Assembly (NCBI RefSeq): GCF_030253575.1
Contig: NC_080569.1
Location: forward strand, 19,510,001-19,574,000
Source: Rhododendron vialii
Lineage: Eukaryota > Streptophyta > Magnoliopsida > Ericales > Ericaceae
Reading direction: 5' to 3'
Length of the DNA stretch: 64,000 bases
Part shown: positions 33,640 to 46,281 of the stretch, in pieces
How positions within the stretch are numbered: the stretch's first letter is position 1
Layout of the letters: every line of letters starts with the position of its first letter
Translations under genes and position numbers: made by a program
Notes under the pieces: generated by a model
Told to the model about the DNA's origin: nothing
What the model saw: the letters and a program-made list of their open reading frames with translations, nothing else
Database searches by the model: none

Positions 33640-35414
33640 TTATCCTTCTATTGCATTATTGATGTTTTGGATGGCTTCGTCATCAAACTCATAATTTTCA
33701 TCTTCATTATTCTGAGAGAAGTCAGATGAATCGGATGAATCTTTTCCTTCTACCATTGCCTTCTGCTAGTTTTTCTGTCCAATATAGTATCTGACTCTAT
33801 TATCATATCCTATTTCAAACTGAAATTTTAATTCTGGGAGATGATCATTGGACCTAATTTTCTGAAATAGGTCTTCACATATTAGTGGTGCTTTCCCTTA
33901 ATCATATAAACTATTATAATGAAATCCTTCAGCTATGGTGAAAGCAATAGCATGCCTGATCTATTTTCGAATAGAATTTGTTTCGCAAATCCATGGTTCA
34001 TCATTTTCACAATGATAAATTCTCTTGAAAATTGTATTTGCAGGATTTGTATTAATGTGAATATTGTGGTAGGCAGGGATGAGTTGTCCTATGGATGTCC
34101 ATTCTGGAAATTTTGATTCCACAACTGTTTCGACTGCTGTACCTTGTTCTGCCATAGAATTAAGAACACATGCTGCAATTTTTCTTCTGAACCTGTTAGT
34201 ATCCTCTGGATTATGGAATATAATTTGTTGAATATATCCAAAATCCAAGAGAGTAACCTCTGTGATTTCCACCTGTTTTTCTTTGAAATTAAGAACAAAT
34301 GGTTTGAAGTGTTTCATGTCAATGTTGGCTAATGGGATGTTGTCTATGAGTTGGCATGTATAGGTCATCCGCTCCAATGGCGTTTGGATGCAAGTTGGTT
34401 TAATCTTTGGACATGGAACGGTATCTTTTTCTTGAAGATAAAGGGTCTTCCAAGAAATTGTGAGTCCTGGAATACATCCTGCATTCTGGTTAATCTTGAC
34501 TAATTCTGAAAACAAGAATTCTTGAAAATGAACCCTATCCTGCCTGGCTAAATGCTGGATATGCTGGATAATTTATGTAGGGAATCGGGAAAGAAAGGTA
34601 GTTGTTTTTGGTTGCAAAAGCTCTGTTGGACCATACTCCTTACTCCACTCATCTTTTTCTTCATCTTCCAGTGGGGAAGACTGCTTTCTCACGTTCACTA
34701 GTGGGTAAAAGGGCTTCTAAGCTTCTTGAGTTCTTTTTCTGAACTTAACAACTTCCTTTTGAGAGTTGTTATTTCTTCTTCAAGCCTTTGTTGACTATTG
34801 ATAAACTGCTGATTTGCTTGTTCCATATCTTGATTTCTCAGGTTTAAAAGTGGAAAATTTTTAGTCATTGTGTCGCAATGACCACAAAATCTTATTGGTT
34901 GAGAAAATGCCTGGTTAAAAACTTGGTTATTTTCAAAACCTGCAGTCTCAAGAGCTGCTTGAGTATTTAGTCTTCTGGAAGATTCAAAAATATAAAAACT
35001 GTTTCCAATGGTACGATTGGCCCATTGGTTTGCCTCTGCAAATGTATGAAAACCTTTCCAGGTTGAGGAAGGGATTCCATCAACTTGTTTCAAAACTTCT
35101 GGCCAATAGGAATAGATTCCTGGAACATGGCCTATTGCAACACAATAAAATGAAAATCTTTTTGTTGGGTTTGACCCATTTTATTGATTAAAGAAAATGT
35201 TTAAAGCATTTAGGCAAGCCAAAAATCTAGGAACATCTTTGTGAGAGTCTCAAAGATTATCTAATAGACACTTCTGTTTCTCACTGATGTTGTGAATGAG
35301 GTACCTGAATTTGGACCTGGATTGTTCAGGAAAAACTTTGAGAGTTATACTCCCAAAAGTTAAAAACTTTTGATCTGTTCTGGTTGTACTGGTTGCATTG
35401 CTTAAGGATGCCAT
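33640..35414 (-). pseudogene. Viral ORF with viroplasmin/TAV-like domain
   Basis: A separate ORF follows RNase H. It starts at an ATG at 35414 (MASLSNATSTT) and, allowing for stops, runs to a TAA at 33640. That is about 590 codons, near the size of caulimovirus gene VI. The viroplasmin fold (shared with the N-terminus of eukaryotic RNase H1) lies at about 35150-34950, recognisable from HVPGIYSYW and GFHTFAEANQWAN. A coiled coil (about 34850-34700), a region without clear relatives (34515-33961) and an acidic Ser/Asp/Glu tail follow. In caulimoviruses this protein forms inclusion bodies and allows reinitiation of translation on polycistronic RNA. Several in-frame stops break it. Confidence 0.78.
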
Positions 35415-35424
35415 CTGAAAAATT

Positions 35425-36884
35425 GGAAATATTAGCATTTATTTCTCTAGACAAGTAATCTACTTAAGTATTTTCTTTTCCTTTAATATGTTCAAATTCT
35501 ACTGTATAACCATTACCTGTTATTGTATCAACAAAATTAAGCCATCTACGGTTACTGATCTTTTTTTCATTAAGAAGCTTATGAAACTTGACTATTGCTT
35601 CACAGTCTGTCCTAACTGTGAAAGGTTTGAATAACCATAACTTGAAGCTATTAATGGCATTAATAACTCCTAGTATTTCCCAATCTATACTAGCTAAATT
35701 CCTCTTTTCTCTATATTTTCCACTGGAATATCTACAAATTTTTTCTATGAACTTTGCTGAGTATTTAGTGGGTTTGCTAAGGAGTATCGCTCCCCATCCC
35801 TTTTCATTGGCATCTACTTCTACTACTATGTAATCAGATTCTAATGGTAATTCTAGTTCTGGTAGATTCCTACAAATCTCATTGATTTTTTTGACGAGAT
35901 CTATATCCTGTTAGTTGAAGTATTTTTGACTGTTTGGGATCGTTTTACTATACAAAGGACCTATAATCTTGCTAAAATCTTTTATATAAGGCCTAGCATA
36001 ATTCAAGGTTCCTAAAAATGACTGGAGTTTCTTTTTTTCTTCTATTTTATCTGAAAATTCTAAAATCTTTTGTGCAATATGAGGCTGTAACTGGATTTTT
36101 CCTTTTCCTATTCTTACCCCTAAATATTCTATGTATTCCTTACATAATTCTATTTTCTTTTTACTAATAATAAAACCATTATCTATAAATAACTGGAATA
36201 CTATCCTAAGATGTCTATAATGTTCTTCTGGTGTTTTGCTAAAACCAAGAATGTCATCTATGTAAACAAGGATAAACGAATGATATCTTTTGAATATATT
36301 GTCCATTTTTCTCTGAAAAATACTGATTTACTGGACTGGTCTAACATAATTTGCTAGAATCCTGATTTGCAATCGAACTTGCTAAAAATCGTTGCATTCT
36401 GGATACTATTGATAAATTGTTCTTTACTGGGTATATCATAGCTATCTAACTGGATATTATCATTAAGACGCTTATAGTTTATGACCATTCGCTCTTTTTC
36501 TCTTTTAATTTACGCATGGTTTCTTACCATAAAGGCTGCACTTCTGTGTGGACTGATACTTTCTTTTATGACTCCTAGATCTAGCAACTCCTGGATTTGT
36601 TTTTCAAATTCTTCTACATCGAGTGGGCTATATACAATTTTTTGGGTACTGATCTTAAAATCTAGATTAATAATCTCTAAGTGTGCTAACATCTTGTTTT
36701 TATTCCAATGTTTGATTGGATTTTCTCCTAAAATCTGAGTTTCTTTTGCTAGCTTAATCAATTCTTCTAATTGTTCTTTGTCTGTCCTTTTCTTTTTGCA
36801 ATCAAAGACTGACAAAGAGTGTTCTATCTGATCAAGATCTATTAGATCATAATCTAACTGAACTGACTGTTCTCCCTCCTCCAT
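35425..36884 (-). pseudogene. Viral reverse transcriptase and RNase H region
   Basis: The RT N-terminal part (36884-36510) has the spacing DLGVIKESISPHRSAAF typical of caulimovirid/Ty3 RT. The YIDD active-site box and downstream LGTLNYARPYI motif are in 36306-35911. Between the two, a stretch that should hold the second half of the palm (the PFGL region) is missing, a deletion of roughly 40-45 codons near 36320. There is also a TAG nearby. RNase H follows (about 35900-35430) with recognisable acidic active-site surroundings. The end of RNase H lies close to the start of the viroplasmin ORF. The region is non-functional. Confidence 0.88.
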
Positions 36885-37037
36885 TAACCATTCTAATTCT
36901 ATTTCAATAGTATCATCTATGGTTTCTTCATAAGAATCTAAATGTGTATCCTGGAATTTTCTTATTGTTCGCTCTTTTACTTTCTTATTTTCTTCCTCTG
37001 TTTTTGTTTTTGTTTTTCTTCTATGGTTCCACCACGC

Positions 37038-37622
37038 TTAGCTGACAACTCTGATTCTAAAATTCTGAGCGTGTAAAGTCTCAACCTGTAAACTACGCTT
37101 ATGAAATGTTACAAAGTGTTTGCTAAATGTAATGCTGCCATTCATACTGTCTATAAAGTTTAATCCTAAGATAAACTTATAGCTATGGTTAATATCTCCT
37201 ATCGATACCATAGGTAATGGGTAGGTGTGTTGTTGCTGAAGTCTGTTGGTGAACCTGATACTACTATTCATAAGACATGTGTCATAAGTAACACTGGTAT
37301 TATTCATGAGATCGGCCCTGGCTATGTAACCTGGTCTGGTATAATAGTAAACTGGTATAAGATCACGACTGATGTGGCTCTTACTGGCTCCTGTGTCTAT
37401 CATTGCTTTAAGATCTACGACTTTTCCTGGGTTTTTCCCTTTAGGTGGTAATAAAATCTCACAATTTACTTCAATAAGACTGTTTTCTCCTATTCTATTG
37501 ATTGATTCTATGATGTTGCAATGGTCTTCTATGCACTCTGGTGATTTTAAAGGCTGTTTTTTCTCATGTAACTGGTTTAACCTGCTATTTTCTATCCTAT
37601 ATGTTTCTATTTCTATAGACAA
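37038..37622 (-). pseudogene. Viral aspartic protease region
   Basis: A retropepsin-type active site, MIDTGAS, is followed about 90 residues later by the ILGLNFI box, the usual pair of a pararetroviral protease. A TAA at about 37038 ends this open segment just before the RT region, so the polyprotein is interrupted here. Upstream (about 37800-37900) is a Cys-rich C..C...C..C..C..C stretch, a possible second zinc-binding segment between the coat protein and protease. Confidence 0.85.
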
Positions 37623-38027
37623 AATTTCTATTTTCTTTTCTAAGTCACTTATCTGTTTTTCGAACTGGAATTTGGTTCGATCTAAATCTAATTTGATTAT
37701 GGCTGCTTCTAACTTAGCTTCGTGGAGAGCTAATTTTGATTTAACACTGGTTGTTGTATTGTATTACTCAAGTCGTCTCTGTCGATCTGGTGATTCTTCT
37801 TAAGACAAAACTTACAAACATTTTTCTTACAATTGACGCATATACTTCTAAACAATATAAAAGGATAACCATTGCATTCTGAGCAAGGTTCGCTGTTTTA
37901 ACCAACATTATGTTGCCACTGATGTGTACATTCTATACTAGAACTTTTAATCATAAAAGTATATTCTGACATATAACTTGAAAGTTCATCTTCTGAACTA
38001 CTACTGCTATCGCTGTCTAACTCTTCT

Positions 38028-41000
38028 TGTAATGTCCCGATTTTTCAAGAAATTTCGGAAGCATTAACCCTAAAATACGCTGAATTTTACAAATTATTAG
38101 GCCCCTATTTATACTTATATTACAATTTCAAAATAATAAAAAAATCTATGTACATTTATTTAACAAAAGCAACTCCAGAGCGACTCTAGTTTTGACAAGA
38201 ATTCCAAGCAACGTTGGCTCAAACTCCGTTCCAGGGGGTTTCACCTGTATCAACTGCTCCACTGTGAAATCCTACACACTCTGGCAAATTGAACGCCGAA
38301 GCAAACGATTTGCCAGGATACAAACGTATCCTAAGTGATAATTCACCAAGTAGAAATCCTAAAACCCAATACCACATTATGCAGATCAACAATATAATAA
38401 TTCATAATACACAGAAGGTACAGAATAATAACACATCGTCTTTTTCTTTACTATCCATCATCTTACATGTAATCTAAGGATCCTCTCCGTGAGATCCTTT
38501 CCTCCCACATCCACTAACTACAATCGTCTCATGGGTCCACCCTTTCTCTTGCTTATCCTATACCAGGGTCCTAGGTGAGCGCACCTAAGTTATGTACCGA
38601 GCATGTTTTCACTTAAGACCATAACAGGAGGAACGAGTCATCCCATGACATATCGTACATTAGGGTCGGACATCCACTACCCCACGCTAACTATAACCGT
38701 CTCATGGGACCCATTCTCTTCTCCAAAGAGAAACTTCCCATGACGTATCATACATTAACGTCTCACTAACTATAACCGTCTCATGGGACCCATTCTCTTC
38801 CTCGAAGAGAAACTTCCCATGACGTATCATACATTAGTGTCACAACACTGGGCCCCGCAGATAACCCATTTCAACACAGGACCCCATAGGTTACCCTTGT
38901 CATCACCATGGCTCAATTCACAATCCACACAGTACTTACACTTTCAACACTTTACCATTTTCCATTTACTTATCATCGTCTACATGATTCACTACTTGTA
39001 ACCACCCCGGGAACCTATTTGTCCAATTTATAGCCACAATAAAATATCACACGGTCTAACATTTCAACTAAAAGTACTGACAACACATAACCATGAGATA
39101 AAATTAATCCTGTCATAGAATTAATCATGCGAGTAACAAAATAATATTCAGCCAAACAATTAATTACTACACTTGAAATTAAGTCTATTTCTCTCGTTTC
39201 GAAATTTTACAAAACATTTCTACTATTTAAACATTTTCTTTAACTTTCATATTATTCATAGATTTTACAACTAATTTTTATTGGAAAATACTTATTGCGA
39301 AATTTAGTATTTACTAACTATATTAAATATTAATATGAGATTTTTATAACAACAAAGTTATGCGAGGCTATTTTAGTCAATATTTATTAGAGTTAAAGAT
39401 TAACTAATATATAATCTAAAATATTTCTTGTTTACAATCTAAATAAATTTTTACTAGTAAAATATTCTTGTGAATATTTCATAAACATTTATTTACCCCA
39501 ATAATTTACTAAACACGTAAACGTCCACTCAAATACAAATCAATAATGCATCATCAATAATAATTTCACAATCAAACACTTGTTAAACGATCATAAATTT
39601 TCACAGGGTATAACACTAATCACTCTAGCACAACCGGACTGAATTTTAATATAAACAGGACTAAAAATAAATTAACAATTTAACAGCAGGTCATCATCTT
39701 CAATAAACTTTAAATCTAAGTCCTAACTCCATTAAAATGCAGATTAAAGTTTTGGGTTTCCGGAAAACTACCTCAAATGCGATTTTAAATCCGGATAAGT
39801 GTTGTACTGTCACACCCCAAAATGAGAAGTGGCCGGCCATGAACCACAAGACCAAAACTTGTAGAACATGCAGCCTAAAAAGGAATTTAATTAAATTCCA
39901 AAGCAAAGAACTAATAAACAGCCAACCACTTTTTTTTTTTTTATTAAAAACAACTCCAACCATTTAAGTTCAACAAAAAGCATGGGGCACAAACATCCCA
40001 TGAAACAACCAACATCCACTGATCCAACCATAATAAAAAGAATCCATTTTTTGACAAATGTTTCGAATGCGGAAGCGATTATTAAAACAAAAAAAAATAA
40101 AAAGATGAGACACCCTAAGGAGGTCAACAAATGAAATTCCCGAGATGCCGCCAGAGTCCTCCTAACTGCCCAACTTACCTGAAAATGAAATTGGAATAAA
40201 TCCGTCAGCTGACGAGCTCAGTGAGTAGTAAAGCATGTATAATAATACAGTTCTAAAACATGGCTAAAAATAGATTATCACGATAACATATTTTTTGCAT
40301 ATGAAGGTGTGCATTAAACCAACAAATTTGGCCATAAATCATTTACCAATAAATCTCAATGGTGATCACAAACCAATCTCCAACAACAATGGGAAACCAC
40401 AACCAATATCGATAGAACCAAATGCCAGTGAATAAATGTCTCATAATTGGATCCAATATCGTATCTTAGAGTCATCACGAGTAGGCAGCTCGTGGAACTT
40501 TTCCCGAAGAACGACCCGGCAAAAGAAAGCCGTTGAGCATTAGAGTCGCCGGCCTAACCCGGTCTCTTCTCTAATGGCCAGAGTCACCCGCACACAGAGG
40601 ATTAATTTCCCTGGACTTTCCAAAATATGTTCCTAACAATATCCACAAAGTTCTCACCAAAAAGATTTATTCGAACAATAAAAGATTTCACCAAATATTT
40701 TCCCACATGCCGATTTAATTAACCAAATAAACAATTACGGGTTTCCAATACCAATCATAAAATCTCCTAAACAATAATTTAAGGGACACGGGGAAGTTCG
40801 AAATTACGTAACATGCTTAACCACTCACCTGAGTCCAAAGCTAAAGCAATCAACAACGCAAAACAAGCCAATCCTGAACAAAGAATCACATAACAATAGG
40901 ATCACAAACTGTGTCGACATGTCTATAGTAATATTGGACTACTAAAATTATTCTACCAACCTAAGACTACAACCCAACACCCTAATCCCAAATCTAAGAG

Positions 41001-42371
41001 TCCACATGCACAAACCCACGACCGTAGCATGTGCCAAAACTATTCAGCTCCTCAATCCCAAACTTATTCCAATTCACGCTACAAATAGAACCTTGTTTAT
41101 ATAATATAAATCTTAGATTATCTGAGCACTATGAACCAAAACAATCACCAGCCCTCACAAACTTCAAATACATACAAATCACCGACCACCATCACAGTTC
41201 ACCACCCAACACACCACGCACCACGGCAATCTGCCCACAACGGGATCTCTCTCTTCGTCTCTCTCAATGTAAAATGCAAATTAACCCCATACTAGTCTCC
41301 ACTCCATGGACCCAATTGCTATGTGAAAAGGTAATTTAATTATTAGAATGAGAATGATAACGAGAGAGATGGGTACACAATTACCTCAAAAAGAATCCCC
41401 AAGAAAAATCCTCCTTCAAGGTCCGGCTGCTACTCCTCTCAAAAGTCAGAAGTTCTCTTATGCCAAATGTTAACCCTAATCTAATATACTTATCGCCGAA
41501 CCACTACTAACCCATGTACTAATAAGAGGACTAGGCAATAATTACAACAAGTAGCCTCAAGTTTCATAATATTACGGTTACACCATGAATATTTACAACA
41601 TGCACGAAATAAATAAATAGAACCCGACCATAACACCCAAATTAATAAATAGCCGATATAATTAATTAAATAATTAAAAGTTTTAGGCCATAACATGTAC
41701 GGTGTCCGTAGATTGCCGTGGTGGTTCCGAAATCTCGAGGCGGCTTCCGGCGGCACTCCGACAGGGCCCGCAGTGGCGGTTTGCCCACGAAACTCACGGT
41801 GTGCATACACCTACGGCCACAACTCTCTCTCTCTATTCTAGACTCAACAATAGAATTGAGAGTGAAATAATATACTGGTGTTCAATTTTCGAATTTATGT
41901 GGGTATGTATAATGAGAGAGAATAAGGTAATAAGAAGGTGAGAGGATAAGTGTAGAAGTGGTGGAATGGGGAAGGAGAGTGAAAGAGAGGGATACTGATA
42001 GTGATAAAAGGATAGGGGACAAGTGCCACATTTGGGGGTTTTTCAATTCTAATGTATGTGGACGCATGTATGTACAGGGTGAGAATGTATTTGGACGCGT
42101 GTATGTATAGGATGAGAGAGAAAGAAGTGGAGAGTTAGTTTGAATAGAGTTCTACCTATGGTTTAGATAGGAAAGATAAGAGATGAATATGAATCCCTGA
42201 TTGCCTGTATATCTAAAGTTTAAATACATATCTTATACAATAGTGCAAATAATATCAATTGTACACATAATAATATATTTTAATTATTCAATCTAATTAA
42301 TTATTAAATTACGAATTTAACAATATAAATTTGTATTAAAAAAAATTGAGTCGAAAATCCGGGTTGTTACA
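38028..42371 (-). mobile_element. Solo LTR (family A2) inserted in the pararetrovirus, itself holding another solo LTR
   Basis: The ends are TGTAATGTCCC and GGGTTGTTACA, with CTTCT repeated at 38023-38027 and 42372-42376. Subtracting the nested element and its 5-bp duplication leaves 2451 bp. It shares a block (CTCTGGCAAATTGA.CGCCGAAGC, at about 38279) with the solo LTR at 51527-54128, so the two are one family in the same orientation. A ~79-bp tandem (from 38687 and 38766, sharing CTAACTATAACCGTCTCATG) is internal. No primer-binding site or pol genes are present. It lies between the coat-protein and protease regions of the virus. Confidence 0.9.
39808..41695 (-). mobile_element. Solo LTR B (1.9 kb) nested inside solo LTR A2
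   Basis: It begins TGTCACACCCC and ends GGCCATAACA, with TGTAC repeated exactly at 39803-39807 and 41696-41700. Read on the minus strand it starts TGTTATGGCC and ends GGGGTGTGACA, which is common for plant Ty3/gypsy LTRs. No coding region is present. It is a second LTR family and the youngest event of this stack. Confidence 0.88.
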
Positions 42372-43308
42372 CTTCTAAAAAATTTATCTCTTCTGGTTCT
42401 GTGCTGATAAGACTGTATATTGATTTCGTATCACTATTTTCTAATTTTATTTCTATAAACTCAATATTATCAAAATCTTCTAGTTCTACCATAAGATTTG
42501 CATTTTCTGTAGTTTTCTTGTTTTTTTCCTTTATTAGGGCATCTGTTTGCTAAATGATCTTCTGAATCACATATAAAACATTTACATTTACGGGTTTGAG
42601 TTGATTGAACCCTTTTCCTAAAATATTTTTTGGGTTTTGGCCTAAACTGTTGCTTACTGGGTGCTTGCTTAGAGGATTGACTTTTCCTATATCTCTTTCT
42701 AGGATAATAACCATGTTTTTGATAATCATAGTTATATTTTCCCGCCTGAGCTATCTTCTTATGATACTTACTGGCTTTCTTTTGATATTTGTAAAGCTTG
42801 CTTTTCCTTTTCTTTCTCTTTTCTTTGTCATATCTATTCTGTTGTGGAGTATATATGACTTGACTGCAAAAATTCAACTTGTTTTTCTTTACACCCTTCT
42901 GGATCTCAAGTGTGGTGCACTTATCTCTGAGTACTGCAAATACAAACTGGATTCTATGACCTATTCCTAGATGTTGATTTTCATCTCCATTAATGGCCTT
43001 CCACTTTTCCCATATTTCTTCTCCTAATGGGCCTAGAAGTTTTCTAAAGAATTTGTTACTAATCTCTGGATCTAGGGCTCTTCCTGTTTGTGATGCAAGG
43101 GCTATAAAGTCATTACAAAAATTAACTATATATTTCCATTTATGTAACCTAAGCTGTTCCAACTGTCTTATGGCTACATTCTGGTATGTTGTATTGCCTC
43201 TGTTAGGATCAGCTCCTATGATCAATGTTTTAACTAAACTGGTGAAATTATATACATTTGGTCATTGGGCAACTAAAGTCGCATATTGGGGTTCAAAATC
43301 TCTTTTAT

Positions 43309-45053
43309 ACTACAATAAACCATAAAGATCGCAGCTATTGTCCGTGATTGTAAGTTTTCTATCACGCTCTTGCTACCGTGATAGATTTGGGTGTGATTGT
43401 AAGTCACTCTCTTTTATCACGGTTATCAGTGATTGAAAGAGAGAAACAATCACAGCCAAAAGGCGTGATCATTTCTCTTTTCTGGGTGTGATTGTATGTT
43501 ACTTTAGATCACGGTCTATAACCGTGATTGAAAGTTCAAAATGATCACACCACCATAAACTGAGATAGAAAATAATTGAGCGTGATCTTTTCTATGTATC
43601 TACTAGATTATCTTTTCTTGTTATTGCCAAGTTTCGAACACATGCACCCTTAGTTGATTTCCCAAGCTCTTACCACTAAGCTAGCCAATAACTTTTGTTA
43701 CATTAGGAAAACAAAAATATTTATACTTACTTCCTAAAGTGAGAAATTTTTTTTTTCCTTAAAATTTGCTGAATTTTTTGAAATGCAATTAACATGATAT
43801 TAATATATATAAAAATACATATATAAACATTGTTTACAAAAATTTAAAAATATGACAACAGATCTTTTGGCAATCAAAATTAATTGTTGGTCACCAAAAG
43901 ATTTTCTTGAGGCGAACAATTTAGTTTTATTTAGTAAATTTAGCAGACAATAGTGGTTTTTGTTGTAGTGTGCGCTTTATATTTTTATGAAAATTATCAC
44001 AACCTACAGATTGTAACATTATAGACAAACTTTAGATTTTTTTTATTTATAAACTAACCATTTCACATGGATTTTGTGTTTATATTGAATTTCAATTTCA
44101 ATAGTGGCTTCTCAATTGGATTTTAATCCTTTTCAGATAAGGATAAGCCATAATAATATAATTGCTTTTTTACCTAATGTGCCAAACGTATACTCGGAAG
44201 ACATCCGAAATAACTAAATTTCACTACTACAATAAACCATAAAGATCACGGCTCGTCCACGTGAAAATCAGGCACTAGTGGAACAGTTCGCCTGTCGTCG
44301 AAGACACAATCGGCACCGGTGGAATCCAATTGTGGGATTTGCCGCCCCCCCCCCCCCTCTCTCTGGGCGTGAAGATAAAGATGAAACGTAAAGATTTTTT
44401 GGGATGAGTGTAATTAGGGCTTATTTTCTTACCTTTTGTAAAAAAGAAAAAAAAAGAACTTTTAAAAGTTTTGAAATAACATCGTTTTTCTCACATAACT
44501 TTTCAAAGTCTGCCTAAATGAGTATCAGCCCGCCCAGGTGAAAATTTAGACTGCACGCCTAAATAGGTAGGCTTTTTATCTCACCACAAAAGTGAGATCA
44601 TTTATCTTACTTTTTTCCATGCTTAAGTTTTTTATCACGCTACAAGGGTGAGATCATTTCTCTTTTATCTCGCCACAAGAGCGAGATCTTTAATCTCATT
44701 CTTTTCCACCCTAAAATCTTTTATCACGCCACAGGGGTGAGGTCTTTTCTCTTTTTTATCATGCCACAAGGGTGAGGTCTTTTCTCTTTTATCTCGCCAC
44801 AAGAGCGAGCTCTTTTATCTCATTTTTTTCTGCCCTAAAATCTTTTATCATGCCGCAAGGGTGATGTTGTTTTTCTTTTATCTCGCCGCAAGAGTGAGGT
44901 CTTTTATTTCATGCTAAAACTCACTTTTTATCTCAGCTTTGGATTTAAACCGAGATAAAAAATTTTAAGCAAGACATTTTATCACGCTTTCATTGAAAAC
45001 CGTGATCTTTGTAAATCTTCTTAGTATGACGCATATCTATTATTGTAGTAGTG
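43309..45053. mobile_element. Non-autonomous CACTA (En/Spm) element in the viral coat-protein gene
   Basis: The right end is TTATTGTAGTAGTG and the left end is ACTACAATAAACC, a CACTACTACAATAA terminus that lost its first four bases. TAT is repeated at 43306-43308 and 45054-45056, as expected for CACTA elements. Subterminal repeats are dense (TTTATCTCGCCACAAGAGCGAG, ATCACGGTTATCAGTGATTG and variants). A second full CACTACTACAATAAACC terminus starts at 44224, so a shorter element of about 830 bp with intact ends may sit within a longer relative. There is no transposase. Confidence 0.88.
43621..43692 (-). other. tRNA-like (SINE-type) segment inside the CACTA element
   Basis: On the minus strand TAGCTTAGTGGTAAGAGC (A-box-like) is followed about 30 nt later by GTGTTCGAAACTTGG (B-box-like). 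The intervening arms do not form a complete cloverleaf, so this is a tRNA-derived remnant and not a tRNA gene. Confidence 0.5.
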
Positions 45054-46281
45054 TATAAGCTTCTACAATCCCTTTTGCTGTATCTCCTAGAAATGATTCA
45101 CAATATGACCACATCTCTGCTGAAGAGTGCCAATTGGTCATTTCTAAAAGTTTTCTGACTAGGGCTTGTTCCCATCTATCTATGACTGCTTTATGGAATT
45201 AAGGATCAAATGCTGCAATATCAAGCATTAACCCTATTCCTGCTTATGCCATGAGGGATATATCTCTGTCTATTGGTAATCTTTTCCCATAGGTTCCGTA
45301 TTCTAGTTCTTGGGCTGACGGCTCAATTCTAAATCTACTGATTGGAATGTTTCCCATCTCATATATTTGATTTGAGAGCACTGGTGGGGTATTATCGTAT
45401 GTTTCCATTTTAACTTCTACCATATGGCTTTCTATATTTTCAACTGGTGACTAGTAATATTTAGATCTGGGGTCTGAGTGACAAAACATATCTTCTACTG
45501 AAAGATTGTTTTTCTTATTGGGATCTAGTCTAAAAATCTCTCTTCCAAGACAAATATGTTATTTTGCAACAAATATTGTCTTTGGAACTTAGACCTATCA
45601 TCTAATTCTGGATGTTCATACTCAAGTTTTTGGGTATAGTATCCTTCTAAAATATGATAATCATAATAATCTAAATCTGGCCTATAGATTGGTTCTAAAA
45701 GTTCTTTTAATCTGATTATGTCAAATTTGCTAAATTTAACTAATTGATTTAGTGTAAACTGGGGCTGCTCATATGCCATATAAATATGTTCTGTTTCTAT
45801 ATCTGTATTAATAGAACTTCCTACATCTGAATGTCTTCCTGCTGAAATGTAATTACTGAACCTAAGATTTGCTTCTCCTATACTATTGGTATAGAAACTA
45901 TTATTACTGGGCCTAAGTTGTTGCTTGGGCACTAAATTTGTGACTTTCCATTCAAGTCCTGATCACATCTCTGAAATTCGTTTCTTGGCTTCTATAACTT
46001 GGATACCTTTAGTTCCTATAGCTTTCAAGGCTTGATCTGTCCTTAGCTTATATCTAGTACTACTATGATTACTTAGTTTTCTTATAAAATTTACACATAC
46101 TAAAAGGTTATGAACATCAGGAATCATATGATATCCTCTTGTCTTAATACCTATACGAATATGTTGGTAAAATTCATTAAGTCTCATCTGAAAATCTGGT
46201 ATACAGTAAACAATTTAGCAATTGCTATTCATGTCTAGTTCCATACTTCCTATTAATGCTTGTTCCTAATTTGTAAACCTA

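Larger units (their letters stand above)
42377..45962 (-). pseudogene. Viral coat-protein region with zinc knuckle, split by a CACTA element
   Basis: The N-terminal part (45932 to about 45057) follows the movement-protein region in the same frame after a TGA (45963). This indicates one ancestral polyprotein. The part beyond the CACTA insertion (43308-42377) contains the coat-protein core, a Lys/Arg/Tyr-rich basic stretch, and the CX1CX2CX4HX4C zinc knuckle (CKCFICDSEDHLANRC) that characterises caulimovirid coat proteins. An acidic Glu/Asp/Ser segment follows. Stops are present, for example just upstream of 43225. Confidence 0.87.

Noticed and set aside
43621..43692. A functional tRNA gene on the minus strand
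   Set aside because: A- and B-box-like motifs are present, but the arms do not form a full cloverleaf and it lies inside a CACTA element; called a tRNA-derived remnant.
45525..45932. Independent start of the coat-protein ORF at 45932
   Set aside because: The codon is GTG and the frame is continuous with the movement-protein region, broken only by a TGA. A polyprotein is the better reading.
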